A stretch of DNA of 17,964 nucleotides from RUG11788 sp964578175 (GTDB lineage Bacteria > Bacillota_I > Bacilli_A > RF39 > UBA660): the NCBI GenBank assembly GCA_964578175.1, contig CAZOBH010000022.1, forward strand, positions 1-17,964. The letters run 5' to 3'. Numbering within the stretch: the stretch's first letter is position 1; every line of letters starts with the position of its first letter. Of the stretch, positions 1 through 7,731 are shown piece after piece. Made by a program: the position numbers and the translations under genes. The notes beneath the pieces are model-generated. The model was not told the DNA's origin, made no database searches, and worked only from the letters and a program-made list of their open reading frames with translations.

Positions 1-52
1 TAGGACCCCTTGATTAACAGTCAAGTGCTCTAACCAACTGAGCTATTGAGGC
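1..52 (-). tRNA. tRNA-Asn (GTT), 3' end cut off by the window
   Basis: On the minus strand the 5' part of a tRNA is visible: 7-nt acceptor strand GCCTCAA, a D arm (GCTC…GAGC), an anticodon stem CTTGA/TCAAG closing the loop CTGTTAA, and the start of the variable loop. The anticodon is GTT, so it reads Asn codons AAC/AAT. The T arm and acceptor 3' strand lie to the left of base 1. It follows tRNA-Ile after a single base, so both are surely on one transcript that may continue as a longer tRNA array. Confidence 0.93.
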
Positions 53-53
53 A

Positions 54-130
<77 letters not shown>

Positions 131-164
131 ATGCTTACAAACTTCTTTCCAGTCGTACTTCTTA

Positions 165-193
165 ATTCTATACTAAAAATTAGAAGATTGCAA
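165..193 (-). promoter_or_regulatory. Sigma-A promoter of the tRNA-Ile–tRNA-Asn transcript
   Basis: On the minus strand a -35 box TTGCAA (188–193) and a -10 box TAGAAT (165–170) are separated by exactly 17 nt. Transcription would start near 158, giving a leader of about 28 nt before the tRNA-Ile 5' end. No hairpin terminator is visible between the upstream membrane-protein gene and this promoter, so readthrough from the fmt transcript could also feed the tRNAs. Confidence 0.75.
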
Positions 194-205
194 GTATTTT
201 TTTAA

Positions 206-850
206 TTATTTAATCTCAAAATCTTTTATTTTTTGATAATCATTATAGGTTAATTCCAAATAAACTATATTTACAGGTTCTCCTTTACCAATTGCATAAT
301 TAGTAAAATCTATTTTTATTTTAGATACATTATCTTTATTATGTTCAATTTTAATAGTATTAATTCCATCATCTTCTATTTCTTCATCAAAGGCATAACC
401 AAAATTCATACTTGTTAATTCATATTGTTTCTTATCTTTATTATAAGATGCCATTTTAATAACACTATCTATTACATCTAAATCAAAATAATCAAATAAA
501 TAATATGGTTTATCACAAAGTACAAGTTCATTATTTTTCTTCATTAAAGTTAAATCTCCATAAATAAAATACATTATACTTTTCTTTCCATCTGATATAG
601 AAAATTGTTCTTTTTGATTAAACTTCTTTCCAACATATGTATATGTATCATTATTAACAGTTAATTTATATTCATATGAATAATTATTTTTAGATACAAC
701 ACTAGAAGTTTCTTTCTCATCACTTTCTTTTACTTCTTCTTTATTATTATCCATTATTAAAATACCTATAACTATCATAATAAATACAATTACATATATA
801 CCACATTGAATATAATTTTTGATTTTTTCTACCTTTTTATTTTTTTTCAT
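206..850 (-). CDS. Small membrane-anchored protein of unknown function
   Basis: This is a 214-residue protein I do not recognise. A short lysine-rich N-terminus (1–12) precedes one hydrophobic segment (about 13–33), then an acidic linker (about 36–47) and an extracytoplasmic domain rich in beta-type, Tyr/Asn/Lys-rich sequence (about 55–214). There is no Cys lipobox after the hydrophobic stretch, so it looks like an uncleaved signal anchor with the domain outside the cell. The ATG directly follows the fmt stop codon (TAA then ATG) and its AGGTGA ribosome site sits inside the fmt 3' end, so translation is probably coupled to fmt. That coupling need not mean shared function; it may simply exploit constitutive expression. 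No catalytic motif is visible. Confidence 0.85.
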   Translation of the reverse strand: MKKNKKVEKIKNYIQCGIYVIVFIMIVIGILIMDNNKEEVKESDEKETSSVVSKNNYSYEYKLTVNNDTYTYVGKKFNQKEQFSISDGKKSIMYFIYGDLTLMKKNNELVLCDKPYYLFDYFDLDVIDSVIKMASYNKDKKQYELTSMNFGYAFDEEIEDDGINTIKIEHNKDNVSKIKIDFTNYAIGKGEPVNIVYLELTYNDYQKIKDFEIK

Positions 851-1798
851 TTATTCACCTTTATTAAATATTTTACCAATTAATTTAAATCCATCATTAC
901 CATTTAAATAATCTTTAACTAATATTCTTTTTTTACCTTCTATTTTAAAATCTGTAATAATTATTTCAAAATCATCACATGATACACCTATTCCATTTTT
1001 ATAAATCTTGCCTATTTCCCCATTTTCTTTTTCAGTATAAAATTGTTCAGATACTTTAGCATTATATATTTTTACTACTTTATTATCCAATATTGCATAT
1101 GCTCCTGGAAATGGAGATAGACCTCTAATCTTATTATGTATTTCTTCTGCTTTTTTATTAAAATCTATTAATTCATCTTCTCTTGTTATAATTGGAGCAA
1201 ATGTAGCTTCATCATCATTTTGTTTTATACTTTCATTTGTTCCATTTATTATACTAGGAATTGTTTTTAATAATAAATCTCTTCCAAGAATAGATAATTT
1301 ATCATGAACGATTTCAAAGTTATCATCATTTTTTATCTTAATACTTTCTTTACTTATAATATTTCCAGTGTCCATATGTTCATCCATATACATTATAGTA
1401 ATTCCAGTTTCTTTTTCTCCATTCATTATAGCTCTTTGTATTGGAGCTCCTCCCCTATACTTTGGAAGAAGAGATGCATGTACATTTATACATCCATATT
1501 TAGGATATTCTAATATTTCTTTAGGTATTATTTGACCATATGCGCATGTAACTATTAAATCTGGTTTTCTTTTTAATACTTCATCATATTCTTTTCTAAT
1601 TTTTTCAGGTTGTAAAACTAAAACTCCATTTTTAATAGCAACTTCTTTTATTGGAGAATGTTTTAATTCTTGATTTCTACCAACTTTTTTATCAGGTTGA
1701 GTAACAACACCAACTACATTATAATTTTCAATTAAACTTTCTAATATAGGAACACAAAAATCTGGAGTTCCCATAAATAATACATCTATTTTTTTCAT
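851..1798 (-). CDS. fmt: Methionyl-tRNA formyltransferase
   Basis: This cytosolic enzyme transfers a formyl group from 10-formyl-tetrahydrofolate to Met on the initiator tRNA. Its 315 residues match the family length. The N-terminal Rossmann-like catalytic domain starts with MGTPDFCVPIL (9–19). The active-site residues of the family are present as Asn105, His107 and Asp143, within NVHASLLPKYRGGAPIQ and EHMDTGNI. The C-terminal tRNA-binding OB-type domain begins near residue 210 (GLSPFPGAYA). The start ATG has a GGTGA ribosome site a few bases upstream. It is not next to def, its common partner; instead it is followed without a gap by an unknown membrane protein. It has its own promoter at 1814–1842. 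Confidence 0.97.
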   Translation of the reverse strand: MKKIDVLFMGTPDFCVPILESLIENYNVVGVVTQPDKKVGRNQELKHSPIKEVAIKNGVLVLQPEKIRKEYDEVLKRKPDLIVTCAYGQIIPKEILEYPKYGCINVHASLLPKYRGGAPIQRAIMNGEKETGITIMYMDEHMDTGNIISKESIKIKNDDNFEIVHDKLSILGRDLLLKTIPSIINGTNESIKQNDDEATFAPIITREDELIDFNKKAEEIHNKIRGLSPFPGAYAILDNKVVKIYNAKVSEQFYTEKENGEIGKIYKNGIGVSCDDFEIIITDFKIEGKKRILVKDYLNGNDGFKLIGKIFNKGE

Positions 1799-1813
1799 GT
1801 AATCACCATTTTC

Positions 1814-1842
1814 ATTATAAAATATAAAAAACTAATAATCAA
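1814..1842 (-). promoter_or_regulatory. Promoter of fmt, nested in the upstream terminator
   Basis: On the minus strand, -35 TTGATT (1837–1842) and -10 TATAAT (1814–1819) are 17 nt apart. The start point would be near 1807, leaving only about 9 nt of leader before the fmt ATG, just enough for the GGTGA ribosome site. The -35 box falls in the loop and one arm of the terminator hairpin of the preceding gene. Confidence 0.65.
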
Positions 1843-1858
1843 TTAAGATTATTAGTTT
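1825..1858 (-). terminator. Intrinsic terminator after the VirB6-like gene
   Basis: A perfect 12-bp stem AAACTAATAATC / GATTATTAGTTT with a 6-nt loop (1829–1858) is followed on the minus strand by a T-rich run. The stem is very AT-rich (two G·C pairs), so efficiency may be modest. It overlaps the last codons and stop of the upstream gene and contains the fmt -35 box. Confidence 0.6.
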
Positions 1859-4425
1859 ATTTCTAGTGTATTATTTTCTTCAAGACTAGATTGACTGTTT
1901 TCACTAGATTGGCTACTCTCACTAGAACTACTTGATTCTCTATAATAAGTAATTGAACTTCTTCCTTTACTATCTGCAACAGCTAAATCAGACTTTGTTT
2001 TTTCATTAACTGCAGCTTGATATGAACTATCACTATTTTCTAGAACTTCTTTACTTAATGAATAATCATTTTCAGAAATCTTAGTAATATTTTGTTTCTT
2101 TTGCCATTCTTCGTATGCAGCAGTTCTTCTATCGTTGTATTCCTCTTCTGTTTCATTATCTTGTCTTCCATTAGCTACAATACTGTTGTAATTCGCTTCG
2201 GCAATTTTTGCATTCTTTTGATTTTCTTGCCATTTATTTCTAGCTTTATTAACTGAATCTCTATCTATTGGTTTACGTTTATTAGCATTAACTTCTAAAT
2301 TATGATTAATTACATTTTCATCTAACTTATCTAGTACTCCTTTTCTTTCTTGTTTAGAATTTTGAGAAGTTTCTAATTCAACATCAGACCAAGCTGATTT
2401 CAAAGATTTATTTATAGAATTTCTATAATTTGCATTCATCTCTTGAATACCTTGAGCAAGTGAACCTCTAAATCCACTACCACTAGCAAGACCTAAAGCA
2501 ATTCCATTTCCAAATCCAGTTATTCCACTTAAGAAACTACTTACAATAGTAGCATCTTTATCTTTAATACCAAATGATCTTCTTAATACAACAGGTAATT
2601 TATAAACAGCATATAGTAAACCAACGATTAAGAATGATTTAAGATATAAAAGTCTTAATGGAGTAATACCAGTACCTTCAGCATTTTCCCAAGTTATAAA
2701 CATATCATTAGTCTTAATAGCTTCAGCAAAATAAACTACTAGATACATTAAACCTACTTTAAAGAATAAATCTAAAAATGATAAGATAACTTCTTTTAAC
2801 CATACAGTCAAAGGTCCAGATCCATTATCATATGGACTTATATTTTCCATTAATGGAATCGGAGCTATCATTTCTAAGAATAATAATTTAAATATACGTA
2901 CTGCAATAGTTACAGTTATACCTACCACTAAAGCTAAAGAAATCATACCTACAATCGATGTTAATACATAACTATATGAATAACTATAAGCAAAGTTTTT
3001 AGTATCTTTTCCTAAAGGACTTACATCATTTACATGCTGTGAAAACTCTTTAAGAGATGTTATTTCTTTTGTACCATCAATTGATGCATACTCTTTATCT
3101 GGAGTTGAATAATTCGGATGAAAGAAGGGTTGAATAATAATTACTGCTACATCTTCAGAATATTTGGTTACATCTTTATCCGCTTTATCTTGAGTTTGAT
3201 TCAAGATTATTTTTGGTACCATTGGTAAAAATACTTTTTGACCTCTATATATAATGTCAAATATAGATGGTAACATAATTAGTAAAACCAAAGCTACCAC
3301 AGTATTTCTAAGTAATTTTCTTACCCCTTTACTTCTATCTAATAAATCTTGAGGATTTAATAAATAATTAATAAAAGTAGCCGATAATTTAAAGAACATA
3401 AATATACCTAAAAATACATATAATTTTTGTATAACTTCTCTTACTTGAGCAACATCTGGTCTAAGTAATGCTAAATCAAATATACCCTGAATAGCCCATG
3501 CGATTGTTGTATATATATAGTAGTCTAAACTACTAAAAGAATTTCTTATTACATTAATAAATTTTGCACCATCAAAAAATCTTGTAGTTGCTTGTAAATT
3601 ACCATTTAACACAGTAGGAGCTGAATAAACTACTCCATCTTGAAATAATAAATATGCAATATCATCTTTTATATAGATAGATTGTAGTTCAGTTGAAGTT
3701 TGTTCAGGTAATTTATTCATATAATATGATTCTATATATTTACCATATCTTGTATATACATAAATTAAATTTTTCTCTTTACCTACTTTATCATAAAGTG
3801 ACTTCCCAGTTTCATTATGAGTTGCTAAAAATAAATTATCATCTCCATAAGATATATCATTATATCTTGGATAAATTGATGCATCAAAAGTAGATTTTTC
3901 TTTAAATTCTTTATCGTATATATGACCTTTTCCATTACTATCTACTGTAACAAATTCTCTAGCATCATAATTATATGCAAGTGAAGAACCTGTAACACTA
4001 TGTACTTCTCCTTTAGAAAAATCTTCACAATTTATTTCTACAACTGATGATGTACCACTTGATACATAAACTTTATTTTCATCTACATCATATGCCATTC
4101 CATTGGCACCAGTTATTCCATAACTTTCTGCATGTTTTACACTATATGTAGTTTTATCTCTAAATATAATAGCTGCTCCACCATCATTATTTGCTCTTGC
4201 AAAAATATAATAATCATCAGTAATTACAAATGCTTGATATGGAGTATTTGAGCCTAAAGAAGAATCGTCATATGGAAAAGCATGTAATTTAACTATTGTT
4301 TTTTCTTTTACTTCATAGATAGACTCTTTTTCTATTTTATCCATCTTATTTTTAACATTTTCAGCTAAGACAAAATTAGGAACTAACATTAACAATATAA
4401 AGATAAATAACAGTTTCTTCTTCAT
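1852..4425 (-). CDS. VirB6/TrbL-like multi-pass membrane protein with large extracytoplasmic N-domain
   Basis: The protein has 857 residues. Residues 1–21 form a signal peptide ending VLA before Glu22. Residues about 40–285 look extracytoplasmic, with repeated short beta segments of propeller type (for example NKVYVSSGTSSVVEIN near 117–132). Hydrophobic segments follow at about 300–322, 335–357, 371–393, 484–512, 547–570 and 594–615. The stretch AVRIFKLLFLEMIAPIPLM (508–526) resembles the core of VirB6/TrbL-like proteins of Gram-positive conjugative elements; family assignment is by pattern only. A Gly/Ala-rich amphipathic stretch (630–660) leads to a charged, probably coiled-coil cytoplasmic tail ending in a Ser/Glu/Asn-rich repeat (about 833–850). 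The ATG has an AGGTGG ribosome site. No ATPase, coupling protein or relaxase is nearby, so its partner complex is unknown. Confidence 0.8.
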   Translation of the reverse strand: MKKKLLFIFILLMLVPNFVLAENVKNKMDKIEKESIYEVKEKTIVKLHAFPYDDSSLGSNTPYQAFVITDDYYIFARANNDGGAAIIFRDKTTYSVKHAESYGITGANGMAYDVDENKVYVSSGTSSVVEINCEDFSKGEVHSVTGSSLAYNYDAREFVTVDSNGKGHIYDKEFKEKSTFDASIYPRYNDISYGDDNLFLATHNETGKSLYDKVGKEKNLIYVYTRYGKYIESYYMNKLPEQTSTELQSIYIKDDIAYLLFQDGVVYSAPTVLNGNLQATTRFFDGAKFINVIRNSFSSLDYYIYTTIAWAIQGIFDLALLRPDVAQVREVIQKLYVFLGIFMFFKLSATFINYLLNPQDLLDRSKGVRKLLRNTVVALVLLIMLPSIFDIIYRGQKVFLPMVPKIILNQTQDKADKDVTKYSEDVAVIIIQPFFHPNYSTPDKEYASIDGTKEITSLKEFSQHVNDVSPLGKDTKNFAYSYSYSYVLTSIVGMISLALVVGITVTIAVRIFKLLFLEMIAPIPLMENISPYDNGSGPLTVWLKEVILSFLDLFFKVGLMYLVVYFAEAIKTNDMFITWENAEGTGITPLRLLYLKSFLIVGLLYAVYKLPVVLRRSFGIKDKDATIVSSFLSGITGFGNGIALGLASGSGFRGSLAQGIQEMNANYRNSINKSLKSAWSDVELETSQNSKQERKGVLDKLDENVINHNLEVNANKRKPIDRDSVNKARNKWQENQKNAKIAEANYNSIVANGRQDNETEEEYNDRRTAAYEEWQKKQNITKISENDYSLSKEVLENSDSSYQAAVNEKTKSDLAVADSKGRSSITYYRESSSSSESSQSSENSQSSLEENNTLEIN

Positions 4426-4444
4426 AGCCTACCACCTTATTATA

Positions 4445-4450
4445 ATTATA
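4445..4450 (-). promoter_or_regulatory. Candidate -10 box of the VirB6-like gene
   Basis: The intergenic space 4426–4490 contains TATAAT on the minus strand about 20 nt upstream of the gene start. The region where a -35 box should lie (about 4468–4474) has only TTTTAT, so the promoter is weak by consensus or needs an activator. A second overlapping TATAAT-like match at 4439–4444 would leave almost no leader. Confidence 0.35.
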
Positions 4451-4490
4451 TCATTAAATAAATATCTATAAAAGATATAAGTTTGTAAGT

Positions 4491-4519
4491 TTGACTTTAA
4501 AACTGTTATATGGTAAAAT
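4491..4519 (+). promoter_or_regulatory. Strong sigma-A promoter of the plus-strand gene
   Basis: -35 TTGACT (4491–4496) and -10 TAAAAT (4514–4519) are separated by 17 nt, and TGG directly before the -10 makes it an extended -10 element. The start point would be near 4526, about 22 nt before the ATG at 4548. The TTG of the -35 box is also an in-frame potential start codon, which this promoter argues against. Confidence 0.8.
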
Positions 4520-4547
4520 ATGCATTGTTTTTTGGGGAGGTAATGGG

Positions 4548-5156
4548 ATGTTATTAATACATAATTTAAAATTAAATGATAGAATTGAGACATTTATGTT
4601 AGTACCTGATAAAGATAGAATTAATGAATTCTTACTAGATGAAATGAAATTTATACCAGTTGATGAAAAAGTACTTGATAGAGATCAACCTGAAACTTTT
4701 TGGAGTAGAAAAAGAAATGATATAGTTTATTCATGTGGAGCATATACTTTAAAAAGAAGTATTTTCAATAATACTGAACTACTTGCAAGATATAGACATA
4801 GTTTATCTACTGGAACAAAAGTAGATGAATGGAAAGTAGAAGAAAGAGAAAGAGATAATCAATCAACTCTTTATACTGCTTTTGAAGAAGATTATACCTA
4901 TTTTAATCAAAGTTATATTCAATTGTCAGAACCAATGTATAAATTACATTTATTAGAACAAGGAAAATTTACAAGAATAGCAGATAGTTCTATGTCAGAA
5001 TTAAAGGGATTATTTATTATGTCTGATCAACCTATTTCTGTAACAAGTTTAACTGATTTAGCACAAGGAATAAAATATGGATTAGTTAGTGGTAAGTTAG
5101 ATGAAATCAACGCTCATTTAGAAGCATCATCAAAAGTATATAAAAAGTTAAAATAA
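4548..5156 (+). CDS. Soluble protein of unknown function, 202 residues
   Basis: I do not recognise this protein. It has no signal peptide or membrane segment, is rich in charged residues, and contains an arginine/glutamate-rich stretch (VEERERD) and an aromatic acidic patch (FEEDYTYFNQSY). The reading frame extends upstream to a TTG at 4491, but that lies inside the promoter -35 box. The ATG at 4548 has an excellent GGGGAGG ribosome site 7 nt upstream and is chosen as the start. It is the only plus-strand gene here, divergent from the VirB6-like gene and convergent with valS, so it is a single-gene transcript. A regulatory or accessory cytosolic role is possible but nothing in the sequence decides it. 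Confidence 0.85.
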   Translation: MLLIHNLKLNDRIETFMLVPDKDRINEFLLDEMKFIPVDEKVLDRDQPETFWSRKRNDIVYSCGAYTLKRSIFNNTELLARYRHSLSTGTKVDEWKVEERERDNQSTLYTAFEEDYTYFNQSYIQLSEPMYKLHLLEQGKFTRIADSSMSELKGLFIMSDQPISVTSLTDLAQGIKYGLVSGKLDEINAHLEASSKVYKKLK

Positions 5157-5184
5157 AAAAAGAAGTTTATATAAACTTCTTTTT
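5157..5184. terminator. Bidirectional terminator between the unknown gene and valS
   Basis: The 28 bases are a perfect palindrome centred between 5170 and 5171, with A-run and T-run flanks on the outer edges, so it folds and ends in U's on either strand. It sits exactly between two convergent genes and overlaps the valS stop codon by two bases. Confidence 0.85.
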
Positions 5185-7708
5185 ATTGTGTTAATTCTTC
5201 TAATTTTTTCTTTTCCTCTTCTAATTTTTTTCTATCCATTTCTACTATTTTTTCAGGAGCCTTATTAACATAATTCTCATTAGATAGTAACGCTTCTCTT
5301 CTCTTAATAGATGCTTCTAATAATTTTATTTGTGCTGCTTTTAAATCCTTATCTGCTTCACTTTCTATTTTTTCAAAGAAAATAGTAGCTTTTACACTAT
5401 TAGAAAATACTTTATATGCTTTAATACCAAGTGGTTTATCAACTATATTGTCTTTTAATTTTAACATCTTAACAATTAAGTCATTATCATCTTCAGTATC
5501 AAACATAACTTTTAATTCTTTAGTCATATTATTTTCAGCTTTAACATTTCTAAAATTTTTAATAAACTCTATCTTGTCATCTACTACTCTTTCTTCTAAT
5601 TGATATATTTCTTTTTTATTATAAGTAGGATAACTAGATATCATTATATCTTCTTGATCTTTAATAGGTAAATTATTATATATCTCAGAAGTAACAAATG
5701 GCATAAATGGGTGTAACATTTTTAGAAGACCAGTTAATACATAACATAATACACTCTTAGTTGTTTCATCTTCTATAGAATATTTAGCCATTTCAATATA
5801 ATTAGAACAGAAATCATTATAAACGAAATTAAATAATTCAGTACCAACTATATTAAAATCATATCTATTCATATGTTTAGTAACGTTCTTTAAAGTATTA
5901 TTATACTTAGTAAGAATCCATTTATCTTCATCTTTTAAATTATCAAGTTTTATTTCTTTTAGATTTTCAATATTCATAAGTACAAAACGAGATGCATTCC
6001 AAATCTTATTTATAAAATTCCATGTAGATTTAATCTTTTCTTCATCAAATCTTAAATCAGTACCTGGAGCAACATCAGTAACAAGATAGAATCTTAAAGC
6101 GTCAGCTCCATATTCTTTAATCATATCCATTGGATCTACTCCATTACCTAAAGATTTAGACATTTTTCTTCCATCTTTAGCTCTAATAAGACCATGTATT
6201 ACACAATCTTTAAATGGAGCGACACCCATTATTTCTTCTGATTGGAATACCATTCTAGCAACCCAGAAGAAAATAATATCATATCCAGTTACTAAAACAT
6301 CATTTGGAAAGTATCTTTCTAAATCAGCTGTTTTATCTGGCCAACCTAAAGTACTAAAAGGCCATAAAGCACTAGAAAACCATGTATCTAATACATCATT
6401 ATCTTGTACCCATCCTTCTCCTTCTGGTGCTTCCATTCCAACATATACTTCATCATCTTTATACCATGCAGGAATTCTATGTCCCCACCATAATTGACGA
6501 GATATACACCAATCGTGTTGAATTTCCATCCAGTGATTTAATACCTTTTCATACTTAGGAGGTACAAAATTAACTTTCTTATCTTTATCTTTTTGGAACT
6601 TTAATACTCTCTCTGATAAAGTATCCATTTTAACAAACCATTGTTTAGATAACATTGGTTCAACCATAACTCCAGTTCTTTCAGAATGACCTACTTCATG
6701 AACCAATGGTTCAACTTCTAGAAGTAATCCTTCTTTTTCTAAATCTTTTAAAACTGCTTCACGACATTCTTCTCTAGTCATTCCTTGGTATTTACCAGCA
6801 TTTTCATTCATAGTAGCATCCATATTCATTACTACTATTCTTTCAAGATTATGACGCTCTCCAACTTCAAAGTCATTAGGATCATGTGCTGGAGTAATTT
6901 TAACAGCTCCAGTTCCTTTAGTCATATCAGCATGTTCATCAGCTATGATAGGAATTGGTTTGTTAACAATTGGAAGTATAACATTCTTACCTATATATTT
7001 TTTATATCTTTCATCATCTTTATTAACAGCAACAGCAGTATCACCAAACAAAGTTTCAGGTCTAGTTGTTGCTATATCTAAAAATTCATCACTATCTTCA
7101 AGTTTATATTTTAAATGGTAAAAAGCACTCTTTTCTTCGCTATAAATAACTTCTTCATTTGAAAGAGCGGTTAGAGCAGCTGGATCCCAGTTAATTATTT
7201 TTTCTCCACGATAAATTAATCCTTTATTATAAAAATCTACAAATACTTTATTAACAGCTTTATTAAGACCTTCATCTAAAGTAAATCTTTCTCTATCATA
7301 ATCAACAGATAATCCAAGTTTTCCCCATTGTTCTCTAATAATTGCTTTATGTTCATTAGTCCAATCCCAACAAGCATCTAAGAATTTTTCTCTTCCATAT
7401 TCATATTTATCAATGCCTTGATCTTTTAGTTTTTTAACAACCTTAGATTCAGTTGCAATCGCAGCATGGTCCATTCCAGGTAACCATAAAGCATCATATC
7501 CTTGCATTCTTTTATAACGAATAATAATATCTTGTATTGCTGTATCCCATGCATGTCCTATATGAAGAATTCCTGTAACATTAGGAGGTGGAATAACTAT
7601 ACAAAATGGTTTTTTTGATAAATTACCTGCTTTAAAATATCCTTTTTCTTTCCAATAATTATATTTACCCTCTTCAGTCTTTTCATGATTATATTTTGTT
7701 TCTAACAT
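5183..7708 (-). CDS. valS: Valyl-tRNA synthetase
   Basis: This class Ia enzyme charges tRNA-Val with valine. Its 841 residues are slightly fewer than the roughly 880 of Bacillus enzymes. The HIGH signature is at 49–52 (after PPPNVTGIL) and KMSKS at 515–519 (after DGR). The CP1 editing domain is present, with ATTRPETL (213–220) and GTGAVKITPAHDPNDF (265–280). The segment from AWYKDDEVYVG to DVLDTWFSSALWP (about 414–450) follows the Bacillus type without the extra zinc-binding insert. The C-terminal arm (about 778–841) is a charged coiled coil, as expected for ValRS. The ATG has a GAGGTGAT ribosome site and lies 23 nt after the serpin gene, with no promoter visible, so expression depends on the T-box leader at 9769–9960. 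Confidence 0.98.
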   Translation of the reverse strand: MLETKYNHEKTEEGKYNYWKEKGYFKAGNLSKKPFCIVIPPPNVTGILHIGHAWDTAIQDIIIRYKRMQGYDALWLPGMDHAAIATESKVVKKLKDQGIDKYEYGREKFLDACWDWTNEHKAIIREQWGKLGLSVDYDRERFTLDEGLNKAVNKVFVDFYNKGLIYRGEKIINWDPAALTALSNEEVIYSEEKSAFYHLKYKLEDSDEFLDIATTRPETLFGDTAVAVNKDDERYKKYIGKNVILPIVNKPIPIIADEHADMTKGTGAVKITPAHDPNDFEVGERHNLERIVVMNMDATMNENAGKYQGMTREECREAVLKDLEKEGLLLEVEPLVHEVGHSERTGVMVEPMLSKQWFVKMDTLSERVLKFQKDKDKKVNFVPPKYEKVLNHWMEIQHDWCISRQLWWGHRIPAWYKDDEVYVGMEAPEGEGWVQDNDVLDTWFSSALWPFSTLGWPDKTADLERYFPNDVLVTGYDIIFFWVARMVFQSEEIMGVAPFKDCVIHGLIRAKDGRKMSKSLGNGVDPMDMIKEYGADALRFYLVTDVAPGTDLRFDEEKIKSTWNFINKIWNASRFVLMNIENLKEIKLDNLKDEDKWILTKYNNTLKNVTKHMNRYDFNIVGTELFNFVYNDFCSNYIEMAKYSIEDETTKSVLCYVLTGLLKMLHPFMPFVTSEIYNNLPIKDQEDIMISSYPTYNKKEIYQLEERVVDDKIEFIKNFRNVKAENNMTKELKVMFDTEDDNDLIVKMLKLKDNIVDKPLGIKAYKVFSNSVKATIFFEKIESEADKDLKAAQIKLLEASIKRREALLSNENYVNKAPEKIVEMDRKKLEEEKKKLEELTQ

Positions 7709-7731
7709 TTATATCACCTCAAGTTTATTTT

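Noticed and set aside
1852..4425. Reading the VirB6-like gene as proof of an integrated conjugative element
   Set aside because: There is no relaxase, coupling ATPase, integrase or att repeat, and base composition matches the neighbouring housekeeping genes.
4468..4473. A full sigma-A promoter for the VirB6-like gene
   Set aside because: Only the -10 box is convincing; the -35 position holds TTTTAT, so I list just the -10 at low confidence.
4491..4547. N-terminal extension of the plus-strand gene from a TTG start
   Set aside because: The TTG is the -35 box of a strong promoter, so this part would not be transcribed. The ATG at 4548 has the better ribosome site.
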